Positions 23,260 through 36,149 of a stretch of 64,000 nucleotides of DNA are shown here, one piece after another. A program made the translations under genes and the position numbers. The notes below the pieces were generated by a model that ran no database searches, had not been told where the DNA came from, and saw nothing but the letters and a program-made list of their open reading frames with translations. Origin of the DNA: Atopsyche davidsoni (Eukaryota > Arthropoda > Insecta > Trichoptera > Hydrobiosidae); the NCBI GenBank assembly GCA_022113835.1, contig JAILWY010000007.1, positions 9,215,001 through 9,279,000 on the forward strand, given 5' to 3'. Every line of letters begins with the position of its first letter. Positions within the stretch are counted from its first letter, which is position 1.

Positions 23260-26200
23260 ATTATAGAAAAAATACATTTAATATTTACTAATTAGTCTTA
23301 GCTATATTTACGAATTTGATCACTCGTAATATTTAAATGAAAATTGTGATATATTTACTCGTTTAGGCGTTGCTGACTTACTGATTTGTCAAAACATAAC
23401 CTTAACCTGAATTAAAATACACATAGTTAATTTCATGGAGACAGTTTTATTTACTATTTTAATTAAAGAAAGTATTTTTACTGCGTTTACAATTTTTTTT
23501 AACATTTTACTAGTATAGTGACCATTGGTACAGTGTATTGCAGCTGTAATTCTTTTAGTTTTCAAGAATAAGGGTGCGTTTAAAAGCTAAAAGCCCATAT
23601 TTTTTGTCAAATGGCTCGAAATATTTATCGACTGTAAAAAAACTGTACTGTGTGCTTTGGCTCAAGACAAATTAAGTAAAATTTACGATTCGCAACTTTA
23701 CGAAGCATTAAAACAGTAAAGAATTTTGAGTTATTTTTTTAAGGCCGGTATAAATATGACCACGATTCAATAACCTATATTTCTGTATTATTTATTACCT
23801 TCAAAAAAAGGGGTATAAGGGTTGAATAAAGCAACCCCACAAGATACATAATATTACTCTACAAATCATTTGTAATCTTGACAGCTTTACCAAAAGAAAG
23901 GCACAAAAACGTTTAAAGAGTAGATCAAATAAAATCTCATGGCGGGTCTACCATAAGAGCGTAAATACTGTGTTTTGCAATTTTTTTTCTTTACGTTTCA
24001 TTTTATTATTCATTTATATTTTTCTATTGGATTTCTCTCTAATTTGATATTATACCTTTGCAATATGATTCTCCATAGACCGGACCACTATGCTACATCG
24101 ATCACATAAATCTTCCTTGCAAGAATTCTGATTCCAGCAATTAACTTTCACGAGTACTCAATCTACTTCAAGTTTAAACTAATTTTATCAAAATACAGTC
24201 GTTTGATTGTAGAAGATATCTATTGGAGACGTGACTAAATTGTGGCAGTAGTGGGATGCTTTTTAGATGGTCCAAAGGTTTAGGTAGGTTTGGAATATTT
24301 ATGGTAGTAAAGATTTACGATCTCTTTTTTGTACCCTTCAGTATCGCATTATTTTATCCGACCCGCACTACAAATTTCAGGATACTTGATTAAAAAATTG
24401 ATTTTCAATAGTTAATAATAGTATTAAAATTTTTCACAAATAATAAATTTAAAATATCTCGTATTTGCTTTCATCAAAGAGTATTTTCATTTATAATGTT
24501 TTTATTGATCTATCCCTATTATTACTCGACACCCTGTGGTTTTCACGCAAACGCGCGAGCCACTGTTATGGGTGGAGGCGGTTTTTCATTAAACCGAAGG
24601 CTTCAAAGGAAAACGAAGCATAAATAAAAGTATTCAGAAAAATACAATGACTCCACAGCGAAATTTGCGAGGCACTTTCAATGCCATGCAGATTTTTTCC
24701 ATTTCAAAAGCAACACAAAGCGCCAATTTGGTTGCTTTTACGTCGCCATTGAAGTATTAGCGTTTTATATTATTAATCCTCGGGAATATATCGCAAGACG
24801 CCATGGCGTCGTAAATTATGTTTTAAATTAATCTTATTTCACCATCACTTGAATGATTGCTGATTGCAATGTTGTTAACAAGATTTATTGCATTTATAAG
24901 TATTTTTGTAGGTTTTGAGGTATTTCAAGTTTTTGCTACTCCGACTTTACCGACCATCTTAAGGGATATTTTCTGCTTCATTATTCATTTGATAAAATAA
25001 CATGAATGTATTCATTATAAGGTATGTTTTAAAACATCGTTTTGAAAGGTATATAATGAGTATAAATTATCATATTGAATGAGTGAAGCGTTCAGTTTAC
25101 TTGTACCTTCTATAAAAAAATTACTCACTTCATTTTACTGTTAATCGACATAAGATCACCTCTTTATTAAATGAAAACAGATTATTATATTAATATCAAC
25201 TTAAAGAATATGATTTCTTTACTATCAGTTGAGAGATGTGACTATTTTTCTATCAACTAAACTATTACTGAAACTGAAAGAATGTGATTATCGGATGAAC
25301 GAAAATGATAATTTTTCTATTAGCTCGTCCTTCCTACTCGATACATACCAAGTTTTTCAATTAAACCAAAACCTGTAAAGGCTTAGACTATAGTAAATTC
25401 TGTTTTAGAAGGCTTTTGTAAACACTGAACCTTCTCACGGGTATCGGAATATTCAGCAGGCGACCTACTCCACCCTTCGATCTGCACCCTTACCTACCCC
25501 AATCACCCCTTCACCCTCCCAGCACTCACAGTAATTGTCAGCCTTTACAGATTTCATTACTCCACTGAGATAGAGGATTGAATTTATTGCGAATGTTTTA
25601 ATGCACTATACTATTTTTTATTGAAAATTATTGAGATATAAAATTTTATATTTTAAAATATAAAGACAAAAGAGAAATTAAATAGTAAAGTAAACAGCGC
25701 AATGCGAAAATAAAAGCTTTTGCAAATGTTAAGTATACCACAGTGAGTAGTTAAAAGGAATATATAATAGTAATAAAAGTAATAATATATCACGAATGCT
25801 TTCGCCTTCGTATGGAGCGACGAGCCACTGTTTTTCATAATGTAGTATTATTGTTTTTTTTTTTTTTTTTAATATTTATGATAAAAACAAGGTTCAGTCT
25901 GGTCGCCAGTCGGCAACAAAGAGCCGGTTACAGATACGTGTTTTAATTATTTATCTGGGCCTTCGTTCCTGGAAATTAGGAATAAGGCAACCCTCTGTAT
26001 AGACTTAAAAATCCCGTACAATATTTATTGATATTTATATTTATTGATTTGATTAAAAAGTATAAAATACTTGCCGGTAGAAAAATAACATGTTTTTTTT
26101 AAAGAGAAATGTCAAGAATTCTCATTTAAAAGTAATTGCTTTCAGTTTTTCTTTTAGACTTTTTTGTAAATAAAACGTGACACACTCTAATCCCTTGACA

Positions 26201-26605
26201 GGGCTTTTATTATTTCCACCAGTATTTTTTCGTACAATTTCCTCCAAAGCCCACCCCAAGTCTTTTAGAGTGACAAAATCAACCCCAGCGTCCGCCGGAG
26301 TGGGGCTGGAGAGAGGAGATAGGCCCGGGCCACTCCGCCTCTCCCAGATCTCCAGACATATCAGATGTATTTTACTTCTAGAAAATAAATAAAACTAATC
26401 GAAAAAAAAACCTACTCAAAGCAACACACCAAAAAAAGCTTTTTAAATATTTTTTCACCTGCAGGGAGTGTTTTAATTATACCCGCAATGACTTGAGCCC
26501 AAATGTAAATGATAATCAATTATATTAAAAAATAATAATAATAATTGAAGCGGAACGCTCTCCCCTTTCTTGGGACGTAAAATAGCTTTTAGCTGACTTA
26601 TGGCC

Positions 26606-26622
26606 GGGTTGGGTTAGGTTAG
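26606..26622 (+). repeat. short TTAGG-type run
   Basis: GGGTTGGGTTAGGTTAG: two to three imperfect copies of the insect telomeric pentamer. A further run occurs at 47267-47284 on the opposite strand. Confidence 0.5.
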
Positions 26623-27931
26623 TCCTTGTCTCCCTCGCCTCCCCCGGGAGGACAATGCTCGGAGACAAATTGCCTCGGAGAACAAGACGGCTGCGGACAG
26701 CCACAAGGACCGGAGTCGTACGCGAATGTTAATATACTATAAAAAAAAAACAAAACAAAATATATAATAATAGACGGACTGCATGTTTTTCAAGCTATCT
26801 ATAAAAAAAAGTTAAAAAATATATATTCTTGGGTATAAGCATAATCGACCTTCTATATCGGCACTGCTGTAATTATCATGAGTGGAGTTGATTTCGTTTG
26901 TAGATAAGTAACGTAAGTATTGTAGATATTAAAAATGTATTTTTCTCATATTTTTTTTTTGCACTCAAATTACAATGTAACTAGAAATAAGCATACATAA
27001 TCAATGTAACTTTTGCGTTGAAGCTGCGTAAAGCTTATATACATATAAAGACAGAATTCTTGTATTAACTTTTGGTCTGGTCCTGGCGGACAGTTTCCCC
27101 TCGCTTGTCAAGAGGCTTCGCTTTTCCCCGCCCCCTCCCCCTGCGGACTTCTGTAACAAATGTAATGAGAAAATTCCTGAAACTGCAAAAGTTACTTATC
27201 GGCCGTCGCACAAATTTCCATCGCCTACTTTCAAATCCCTTCTGAGGAATTTTGTCATATTGATTGCCACGAAAGACGATTTGACGCTTTCTCAAAAATA
27301 ATTTAAACACAAATATCTTGAAAGAGTTACCTATCGAAATATATTGCAATCCGAACTGTTTTTTTTAATTCTACTCTCTTGATCTGATAGGTGATAAATG
27401 CCAATAATAGCCGTGCATAAGTTAGACGGTTGAGTGAATTCGTTGTCTTAGGTGTTAAGCCATGGTTGTGATTATTTGTATTTGTGATACTGAAGAAAAT
27501 CATTTTTAATAGGCCAAAACGTCGGATTGTTAATAACACTGAGTTTTACTCAAAAAATACAGTTTATTAAAAACCTTCAAATTTTTAACGCCAAAAATCC
27601 TACTATTTCACATATTGAAGATAAAAATATAACTTAAACTCTAGGAAGAATTCTGTGTAAAACAACAATTATTTATTATTTTATATATATTTTTTCATAT
27701 AGAGATTTCATAAGGTTTGTTAATGTCTGTATTAAATCCTAGTTTTACAGTTGAGTGGACTTTTACTTGATAAAGTGTACTTGTTTTAAAATAAATGTCT
27801 TAAACAAATCTACCTCTTTGTAATCGTATAACATTTCTAAATAATCATACCAAGGCACTACGATTTTTTTGCTTATATATTTCTGCGGAATATATATTTT
27901 ACTGAGTATTTACAAGCGCCTCGATGCATAA

Positions 27932-28020
27932 AGTGCCATCTATCGGATATAATCAACAATAGCTCAAAATGATCAAACAGGGATTTTTATAGCTTTATCT
28001 TTTTGACGCTAGATGGCAGT
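27932..28020. promoter_or_regulatory. pair of CTCF-like motifs, divergent
   Basis: 28005-28020 reads GACGCTAGATGGCAGT, close to the core of the CTCF consensus. 27932-27946 reads AGTGCCATCTATCGG, whose reverse complement carries the related ATAGATGGCAC. They lie about 75 bases apart in opposite orientation. Resemblance only; the motif also occurs in some mobile elements. Confidence 0.25.
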
Positions 28021-28835
28021 AACGCGTGTCTTATTGTTACGACTGTAAAATGTTTTTATTATAATCAAGCAAAAAAAATGTGTTAAAAGGTGTAATATTT
28101 AATATTACACGTATTAGATAAAGTATATAATCCGTATTTTTTATGATTTCTTGCATTGTAAATTTTTTTAACTTGCGCGTGCACAGCCAAGCAAAATCTT
28201 TTCCCACCCGAGCTTACTCTGTATGAAGGATACCCCAAATTTCACTACCTTCGTGGTGTCTTCATTGAATTATTTAAAAAAGGTGGCTTACAAATTACTC
28301 AAAAGTTGCTTACTAGCAAGGTAGGGGCTCGCGTAACGTATGACGCAAAAATAAACTTAATGTATATTGGAAAAAATAATCATTATACGAAACGGTATAG
28401 AGACTGGGCTATATTTTTTTCAGGCACCGCGAAAGCTCTCCAAAACGCTTGAGATGCATCTGAAGGCCGAATGACGCTTTTTATTGTTTTTGTGAAAATA
28501 AGGCAGTAGTTTATTCTAGCGGTTTATATTTATCAAGAAAATTTATTATTTTACGAAAAGTAATAGTTTAAAAAATAGTTATTTTCTGCATTGGTTAAAT
28601 GTGGAGTAGCTTCAGCGAAAGCATCAGTCAGTCAGATAGTATCCATATTTGATGTTTGATTGAAGGTCGATATTTATTTATGAATTTTTATTTTGTTCAG
28701 CTCACATTTAATGTTGATTCAATCGACGATAATTTACACAAGAAATTATAAGGAATAATGAAAAACTTTGAATTGAAATTTGATGATCTTGTATAAAAAT
28801 AATATTACGTAGCGTTTTGGGACGTAATTTACGGG

Positions 28836-28892
28836 AGGTCGTCACGTGACATTTGCTGCCACTATTTGGAAAGGTCGTTACGTGACATTTTC
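28836..28892 (+). promoter_or_regulatory. direct repeat of an E-box unit (CACGTG-type)
   Basis: Two 21-base units, AGGTCGTCACGTGACATTTGC (split here as AGGTCGTCACGTG plus ACATTTGC) at 28836 and the near-identical AGGTCGTTACGTG plus ACATTTTC at 28872, sit 36 bases apart. The first contains the perfect palindrome GTCACGTGAC at 28841-28850, the class of site bound by MITF/TFEB/USF-type bHLH-zip factors. In the second a C-to-T change breaks the palindrome. Confidence 0.4.
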
Positions 28893-29309
28893 TTACGCTT
28901 CTTTCAAATGCCAACCATAGACAATAACGGAAGCTCCGAGTCTATGATCCATAAAGAATATATGGATTTCCGCAACTATGACGCGGGGTCTCAAAACGAC
29001 TTCAAGTTCAGTGGAAAATAAAACGAACTTAGGTACACACATTTATTTCCTTGAAAATATACTGATATATTTAAAATGCTCTTAATTGATGGGTCAGATA
29101 TTTTCAAGGCCAAAGACAGCATTTTTGTTTTATTGGTTTTAGACACTTGGTTTTCACACACACTTATTATATTTTCTTGACTCTTTACAAAATAGTTTGA
29201 CACTGTTAAAATTATTACCACGAACGTCTGTCGTGCTAACTAAGTTCATATCATATTTAAAATATTTTTGACTGAAAGTTTTTCGTTGTTCCATTATAAT
29301 ATTTTAAGT

Positions 29310-29380
29310 GATAGCCCACTTATTATTTTCTGACGTGACTAGTTTCGCCAGCATCCTAGGTTGGCCTCTTCTATCAAATA
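29310..29380 (+). repeat. dispersed hairpin repeat, copy 2
   Basis: Partner of 9120-9200: GTGACTAGTTTCGCCAGC, a short loop, then GGTTGGC and a TCAAA tail. Confidence 0.4.
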
Positions 29381-29424
29381 CTTACTTAGAATCAAAAAAG
29401 CAGACACCAAGCAATATTATTTTA

Positions 29425-29604
29425 AAATTCTGAGGTAGACATCATCATTTTTGAGGTAGGCTTTACCAGACATGAAGTCCAGACGCACGCGAGAGCCTCC
29501 AGCCAAAAGGAGTGCAGGTACGGATCCTGGAATTCAGAGCAGGGATCGACGTTTTTGCAAACCTCGTTTAGTTGCAGGTCCGCATCAGGAATGCGGAGGC
29601 CCAA
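29425..29604 (-). pseudogene. coding-like remnant, unidentified
   Basis: A GC-richer patch whose minus strand reads LRIPDADLQLNEVCKNVDPC in one frame and GGSRVRLDFMSGKAYLKND in the next frame downstream, ending at a TAA near 29425. The change of frame in the middle suggests a frameshifted remnant rather than a live exon. I do not recognise the protein; it may be transposon-derived. Confidence 0.25.
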
Positions 29605-31344
29605 AAAATATTTTCAAACCAATTTAGTATAATTCAACGCTGTCGCAACTTGCGCACGAATAAACTTATTAATGTATTAAATATTTTTTTAAGTACTCGC
29701 TGAAGTTCCAATAAAATATTTGGTGATACTTGAAGATGCAAATCAATCAAAAATATATCTTGGAAACGTGCGTTAGGGTTTATACACTTTTTAAATATAT
29801 ATATTTGATATTTTAATGAATTTTTCTGAGAACAAGAAATGGTCTGGTAGCTTTATTCATTAAACATAAAACAAGACTAATACCTATTGTTTATAAACAA
29901 TATTAAAATATTGTCACCAGTGTACTCGAGATATACTAAAATATATTTTTTTAAACTGCTAAGAGATATTTGAAGGCAATCAGTGCCAATAAGTTTATAT
30001 GAATAATTAATTACTTAAATACTGTATTACACGATTGAAGTATGATGTCAATTAATATGTAATTAAGATCTTTACTAAATCGATTCATAAACTTTTTACA
30101 AAACTATTGGGATTTTAAGCTTTTTTCAGGCCGCTATAGCCTGAAGTATCGAATCTTACAGGAGTTTTTTTCATAATTTTGTCTACTTCTTTAAATCGTA
30201 AACACAAAACCCGTATGGGTATTAAATGACGGTTTGGTGTTTTAATACAACTTAAATAAAAAAGCGACCTATTTGTGATAAGAAAAAAAACACATTTTAC
30301 CCATAAATTGTAGCTTGTGATTTACATGCCATTAAGAACTATTTTTAGAAAGTATCGACGTGTCATGTCACAAAATATAAATGCCAAGTCGACAGTATTT
30401 TTACAATTCTTTTGAATATACAATAGAGGCTCGTTTACGTATTTTTAACATATTGTTATTAATACATTCATATTTTTTTTAATATTTCAGGCAACTAACC
30501 TTACCCAGCCTCTCATTGAATCTATCCAAATTTAAGGATTTTATTGCTAATTCTCTATATTCCAGAATATAAGTCCAGACCTAAACAGTATTATATCATT
30601 ATTTAATTTGATATAATATTAAATAACTTTAAACGACCGACTGGTTCAATTCCTGTCATAATTATTGGCTTTAGTGAGCAATATTAGTTTCTTCTATCCG
30701 AACCGGTCGTTTCGGCTTCGGTATTGGAGTCATATTCAGGAAATCATCTTACTTGAAGATAGCTTCCGTAATAGGATTAAAACGTTGCACTACAAAATCA
30801 AAATAAATCGACGCGGCTAAGGACCCTAAAATTTAAAGCTAAGCTTCAAAATATTTTAGATCTAGCAATGCATTGTTACTGAGCGGATTCAAGTAACATT
30901 CAAGGTTTAAAAATAAAAGAAATATACAATATAAACTTGTTTTATTATAAAAATAAATTAAAACTAGTAATCTCAAAGAAGCTTTCAAATAAATATTTTT
31001 CAATTTAGGTACATTTAAAATATATATATATTCATGATGCGATTTGCAAATCAACAGTATATGCAAATCGATGTTTTTTTTATTGACATGAATATTTTTC
31101 CGGTAACTTATTTTCTAATATGGACAATGAATCAAAAAAATAATTTTCCTGACGCATCAGTGTTTAGTACTGTCCTTGCGTAAACCGCATTGTAAAATAT
31201 CGTAGAATAATGACGTTTTATGCTGATTTAAACCGCAATTGAGCATCGCTGCAAATAGGAATATCCCAATAAATAGTATTTTAAAATATTATATAATTAT
31301 TAGTATTAGAGACGTATAAGTAAATCTACTATAATAATATCCAT

Positions 31345-31360
31345 TGTGTGTGTGTGTGTA
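31345..31360. repeat. (TG)n microsatellite
   Basis: Seven TG units ending in TGTA. It lies at the left of a 650-bp AT-rich block (to about 31985) that looks repeat-derived. Confidence 0.8.
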
Positions 31361-32188
31361 TGTTTCATTTTTTGGTTCTCTATAGAATATCTTAAAAGAT
31401 ACAACGCTGATTTTTTGTACGTAAGTTTAGTAAGTTTTTCCGCAGTTGTGCCGAATTTCAAGACGATAGGATAATATTTTCATTCATAAACTAATTAAAT
31501 AAAACTATCAAATATGCTTTATGTACGAATTATATGATTCTCTTGATCACGGCGAGAATTTCAAATTTAGAATTTTTACAAAAAAACTGATGCTTCTAAG
31601 AAATTTCCAGTTTATGTCAGCTTGACACAAGTACCAATTTTATTTTTTAGTTGCGTTAGAAATTATTAATCACATCATTAATAACTTAAAATGCCTCCTA
31701 AAAAAATAACACCGTCTAAGCACAGCAAACGTAATTAAAAAAGAATAGCACAATTGAATGTGATAAAGACTGCATCTAATAAATAACAGTGCAGTGAAAG
31801 TGATTCGTTGTTTGTGACACGAAATGTGATATTTCCTAGAATGGCTTTGCTTTCGAAATTAATATCCGGTTATTCAAAATATATGTGTACAGAATGAAAT
31901 CAAATATTCATCTAATTGTCAGCCAAACACTATTGCATCGTTCATCGAATACGTCATTTTATGACGGGCTACATTTCTAGTATTATAATAATTATTAAAA
32001 ATACAAGACACACAGTAACTTCATTCAAAAACAGTTTTTTTTTTTAAACGTGCAAATTGAATCCCAATTCGGTAGGAGTAGTAAAAAAAAAACTTTAATT
32101 TTAACTGTTTTTTTTTTAAATTAAATAATATGTGTAAAAAATATCTATAAATATTTATATGATAATATTTATTTATCGACCCTTGCAG

Positions 32189-32410
32189 AGTCCTGCCAAT
32201 GGCTCTGACAAAATAAACCCACCCCGCGCAAGCGTACGGTAGAGTGTGGAATCGAGGTCTCGGGAAAATAGGCTCTGGGCGCGCGGTTCTCAGTACGCGC
32301 TAAGGCTCAGTGTCCCGTGGCAGGGGCGGGCGGCGGCACGCGCGTCCTCTCCGCGCCCCGCGCCGCGCCAGTCGACGCGCGTCGCTCGAGCCGGCCGCAT
32401 CTCCGCTAAT
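32189..32410 (+). promoter_or_regulatory. CpG-rich 5' leader of Unc-76 with small upstream ORF
   Basis: Sequence becomes sharply GC- and CpG-rich from about 32220. CCCTTGCAG ending at 32188 is a plausible splice acceptor, so this may be the second part of a spliced leader rather than the transcription start. An upstream ORF, ATG GCT CTG ACA AAA TAA (32199-32216), precedes the main start. Between 32246 and 32411 the main frame is open but has no ATG; its translation is arginine/alanine-rich and does not look conserved. Confidence 0.5.
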
Positions 32411-32850
32411 ATGAGGGACATCGCGAACAAGATGGCCGAACTGAAGTTCGAAGCTCCCCTGGCGCAGTTCGAGGAAACCGACGACTGGGGCTCCGTCGAG
32501 TTCCAGTCCATCAACGCGAAGACCATCAACGACAACGACATCGACGCGCTCAACCTGAACAACATCAAGAACATGAAGGACCCGTGCGACGCGGACGTCG
32601 CCAACACCGACTCCAACATCCTCAGCGACAAGGCGCGCATCGATAACGTCAAGAACGACAATGTCGCCAGGCCGAAGGTGGACAACGCGGTGTCCGACAA
32701 CTTCAACGAGACCTTCTCCGGCTCGCTCGAGGACCTGGTGAACACGTTCGACGACAAGATCACCAAGTGCTTCGGGAACTACGAGGAGTCCGTGGAGAAG
32801 CTCGCCCCGGTGCAGGTCCGGACGCAGGAGGAGATCATGAACGAATGCCA
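32411..32850 (+). CDS. Unc-76: Unc-76 / FEZ-family kinesin adaptor, first coding exon (partial)
   Basis: FEZ proteins (fly and worm UNC-76, vertebrate FEZ1/2) bind the kinesin-1 tail and act in axonal cargo transport and axon bundling. Starting at ATG 32411 this exon gives 146 full residues plus two bases of the next codon. The N-terminus has MAELKFEAPLAQFEETDDWG; the methionine at residue 8 (32432) is an alternative start that would open directly on this block. A low-complexity Asn/Asp-rich stretch follows (residues 36-100). Then comes the family's signature block, SLEDLVNTFDDKITKCFGNY … LAPV (residues 105-134), which is what identifies it. The exon ends in CCA/GTAAGT (donor 32851-32856), a strong site. 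Without splicing the frame would stop two codons on. The coiled-coil C-terminal half of FEZ is not in the window. High GC contrasts with all surrounding DNA. Confidence 0.92.
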
Positions 32851-35129
32851 GTAAGTCGCAATCCTCCCATTAACCCCGACCCAGTGTCAGTCACGGAAAG
32901 CTCCCCGGAAGAGCTTGCGGCGACTGTCATCCCAGTTTTGCTCTTCCACTGTGGAGGCGATGAGAGATGCTCTCGCTCGCCGGACTCATCCTTGTAAACA
33001 CCACATTATCATATGGCGCCCCTGGCACTGTTCCAACCGGGTCAATCATTAGGCGAAGTTTTCAGTTCAGCTTATCGAAAATAAGCTCATCGCCACTGAA
33101 ATACTGAAATATGAAATACACAGTGTTCTGCGTTACTTTTCAATAATCTCCATTGTTATCATCGGCTCGCGTTTGTGTCCTCTTCGCGCTGTTGTTCGGT
33201 TACGCCTACATATTTATTGTTACGCTTCCAGCTGTCAAAGAGATTGCGTTATTTGCGACTGCATTGTCACAAAACACTGCAAGATTGCTAAAATGAGAAC
33301 GCTGCTCCAAGAAGCTACTAAAATAATACTACAATTTCTCTTTCTAAATATTAGCTTTGGGCCTGATAAAGGACTGTGAAATAATATCAGATTATAAGCT
33401 TTGCGTAGTCACGTATATTTAGATAATGATAAAGAAAACCACCTTTACAATAATTCACTACTGATCTGTAGCATCTGTTTTATTGCAGCTTGTGTGTGTA
33501 GTGTTGATTTATTATAGTGGATGTAACAAGCGATTAAACGCGGTAGTTTATTGTTAAATTTAGTGATGATGTTTAGTGTTTACCAACAACTTTGACAACC
33601 GAAATATCCCCAGTTTTATCCGATCGATACAGAAGCGCGTCGAAGTCTTCCCTATCTGCGATCTTTTTCAGTCATGCGTCTCGTTGTTTTTTTTCTTTCT
33701 TTCTTTCTTCTCATTTACGGCTGTTCGGTTGCGGAAGGTTGCAATTGTGTTATTTTGCGGAAATGCGAGGGGATGTGTCGTACGTTTCCGTGTTTACAGT
33801 GGCGGGGAGGGCGGCCCGCGCACGCGCCCCCCTCGGCTAGGGGATGATCAATACGAGCCGCCTTCGGTACAACCACTGAATAAACAATAAGAGAACAATC
33901 CCAATACACTGAGATTATCATTTTATTATGCAAATCACACTTCTTAACGCCCGCTTCTGATTAATCTGACTGAATAAATATGTTATACCTGAATGCGTAA
34001 TTTTGTGAAACACCCCCAGACATTAGACGAGGTATCCATTTATTTAATGCGTTTCAAGGTCTTCGGTTTACTCAGTTGTACAGAATTACGCATGGGATTA
34101 TATTACTGATTACCTATTGATAAAAAAACGTATCTATGTATAATTTATATAATAAATATTAGTGATAAGATAAAAAAATAATATAGGTGCTTTGAATTAT
34201 GAAGATTATTCCCGAAAACGCATTTAGATTTAAATATGATTTAGGTGTTAACTTTCTAAGCTACGTCAACAATTGCTCGGCTGGAGTAGGTATACCCCAA
34301 CAAATTAATTAAATCACTTGATATAGGATTTGGATTTAATTGGTGAAATTTCTAATACTGCAGAATTTAATTGCCTTATTTGTTCTGTGGTCTTATGGTG
34401 GTATTCAAGGTGGTCTTACAAAAGCTTAAAAAGCACTGTTTTCGCTTGCTAGAAATAATCATTAACCAAATTAATTAAGCATCAGCTGTCTAATATGCGT
34501 TGAGCATTTCAAAACCTGAAATTATGCGTATAAACGCTTAACATGACGATTTACATAATAAAAATAAATATGCTTGTCTACCATCTTATGTCTTACGTAT
34601 TGTATGAATATTTAATTGGATAAAATAACAAATAAAATAATGTAATAATTCAAAAATATTTTTAAGCATATTAATGAAACTTTTGGATAAGGTGAAATGT
34701 TTTTTTCTTTGTTCAATGATTAATTTGATTGTGAATTTTGGTTCTTCAGGAACTATACTCGAGATCGTGACTATCATATGCTGGTTAATATTATAGATTC
34801 ACATCCTTTCACATTTTTTTAACCAACTTCTGCATAAATGCCACGACTGGTTGACATCGACTGAAAATGCACCAAACTCTTCCCCAATTCATCCAATTTA
34901 GTAAAGTTAAGTTAAACGTATCGTTGAGTTGAAACGCTTTATTTCAAAATCTTATAACAACAATCCTACAATAAAAACGTCGGCTTTACACTTGCATATA
35001 ACGATTCAATTTCTTCACAATAACACAGTAGTCAGGGTGTGTGAACTCAAAAAATAGATTTTTTCTAGGTTTTTACGAGTGAATCGATTACTTAAATATT
35101 GTAGACTCAAACGTGGTCTTTATTGCTTT

Positions 35130-35650
35130 GTGAAATGTGTATGCTCGGACAGCATGGTCTATTAATACGCTTTACCCGTTCCTCGAACGATTTATGATAC
35201 CTGCGGTGTTTGTATATGAGCCGATCTCTCCGGGCGCTACTTTCTTGGTTGGTCCTTTCATATTGGCCCACGAACTTGGCGAAACCACTTTCTATTGCTA
35301 TCTTCCGATATTGACAGTCGAGTTGGGCGCAAGTTATGGTTTTCTTATTGCAAATGTGACGCCATGTGGTTTGAAGTTGTTGAATGGACGAATAACCATA
35401 ATTCTCCCATTACAATGCAGACAGATTCACGCAAGGCCGTGGATATACGTATTAGTAAAATGCACAGCATGAGGTTCTCTTACTGCTTGCATAATGGACT
35501 CTATAAATCCTGTAAAATGTATAGCATACGATTTCAGTTTCATTGCTTGTGTGGATATACTTAAGTTTCTTAAGCGGTATTGATAAACAACACAAATCAA
35601 TGAAAGTGATCCGTATGCAAAGACACTAAAGGTTATCGCATTCACACGTA
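35130..35650. other. coding-like island, unidentified
   Basis: About 500 bases with higher GC than flanks and long open frames on both strands (111 codons plus at 35137-35472; 72 codons minus at 35645-35427). Within it GTAAAATGCACAGCATGAGG and GTAAAATGTATAGCATACG, 53 bases apart, form a small internal duplication. No family was recognised on either strand; decayed mobile-element or receptor-gene sequence is possible. Confidence 0.25.
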
Positions 35651-35784
35651 TTTCCAGACTTCAGTTATCAGATTTCTCCAGTTTGTGAATACAAACGGGT
35701 TTGCTCTGCCACTGCTTCTAAGTCATGCTGGTAAGAAAATAACCACACAAGCAATACAAAAAGATTTGTACTTAAATTATTCAT

Positions 35785-35855
35785 ATGTGAGCATTGAACT
35801 CACGACTTAAAACATTAAACTTTCCAAGCACTGTACTATAAATCCACTACAATTA
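35785..35855 (-). repeat. tRNA-derived SINE head (degenerate)
   Basis: The minus strand contains a perfect T-arm, GTGAG-TTCAATG-CTCAC (plus 35803-35787), preceded by a degenerate A-box-like region about 45 bases upstream. No complete tRNA cloverleaf can be formed, so this is a SINE or tRNA pseudogene. Confidence 0.45.
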
Positions 35856-36149
35856 TACTTTGGTATTTGGTCATAGAAACTACCTTTATCAATCAAACAC
35901 TTAACAAAGTTTCAATCCTCTGATGTCGTTCATATATCAAAAGCCTTAATACAACACTTAAGGTAATTATTAATAGTACTCTAAACATCCATAAGTACAT
36001 TTAATTCGCCGTTGAGAGCCGGGCGTTCGGAATTTATCGGGAAACTTCGCAGGAACTCGGAGAATACTGCTGTTAGAACTTGTTAATGTATCACACTTTG
36101 TTAAACAGCGTAACTAATTTGTACAGTAAATCTATTCTGCCTTATCGGT

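Larger units (their letters stand above)
23260..32188. other. intergenic stretch between aaNAT and Unc-76
   Basis: About 9 kb between divergently oriented genes with no recognised gene. Contents noted separately: conserved-looking patches (24530-24815, which includes a perfect 14-bp palindrome GACGCCATGGCGTC at 24797-24810), a 17-base T run at 25854-25870, GC patches at 26230-26350 and 26560-26720, CTCF-like motifs near 27.9-28.0 kb, a duplicated E-box unit at 28.84-28.89 kb, and a coding-like remnant at 29.43-29.60 kb. Confidence 0.5.

Noticed and set aside
32290..32766. 158-codon minus-strand frame opposite the Unc-76 exon
   Set aside because: It is the antisense shadow of a GC-rich coding exon; the plus strand carries the recognisable FEZ block.
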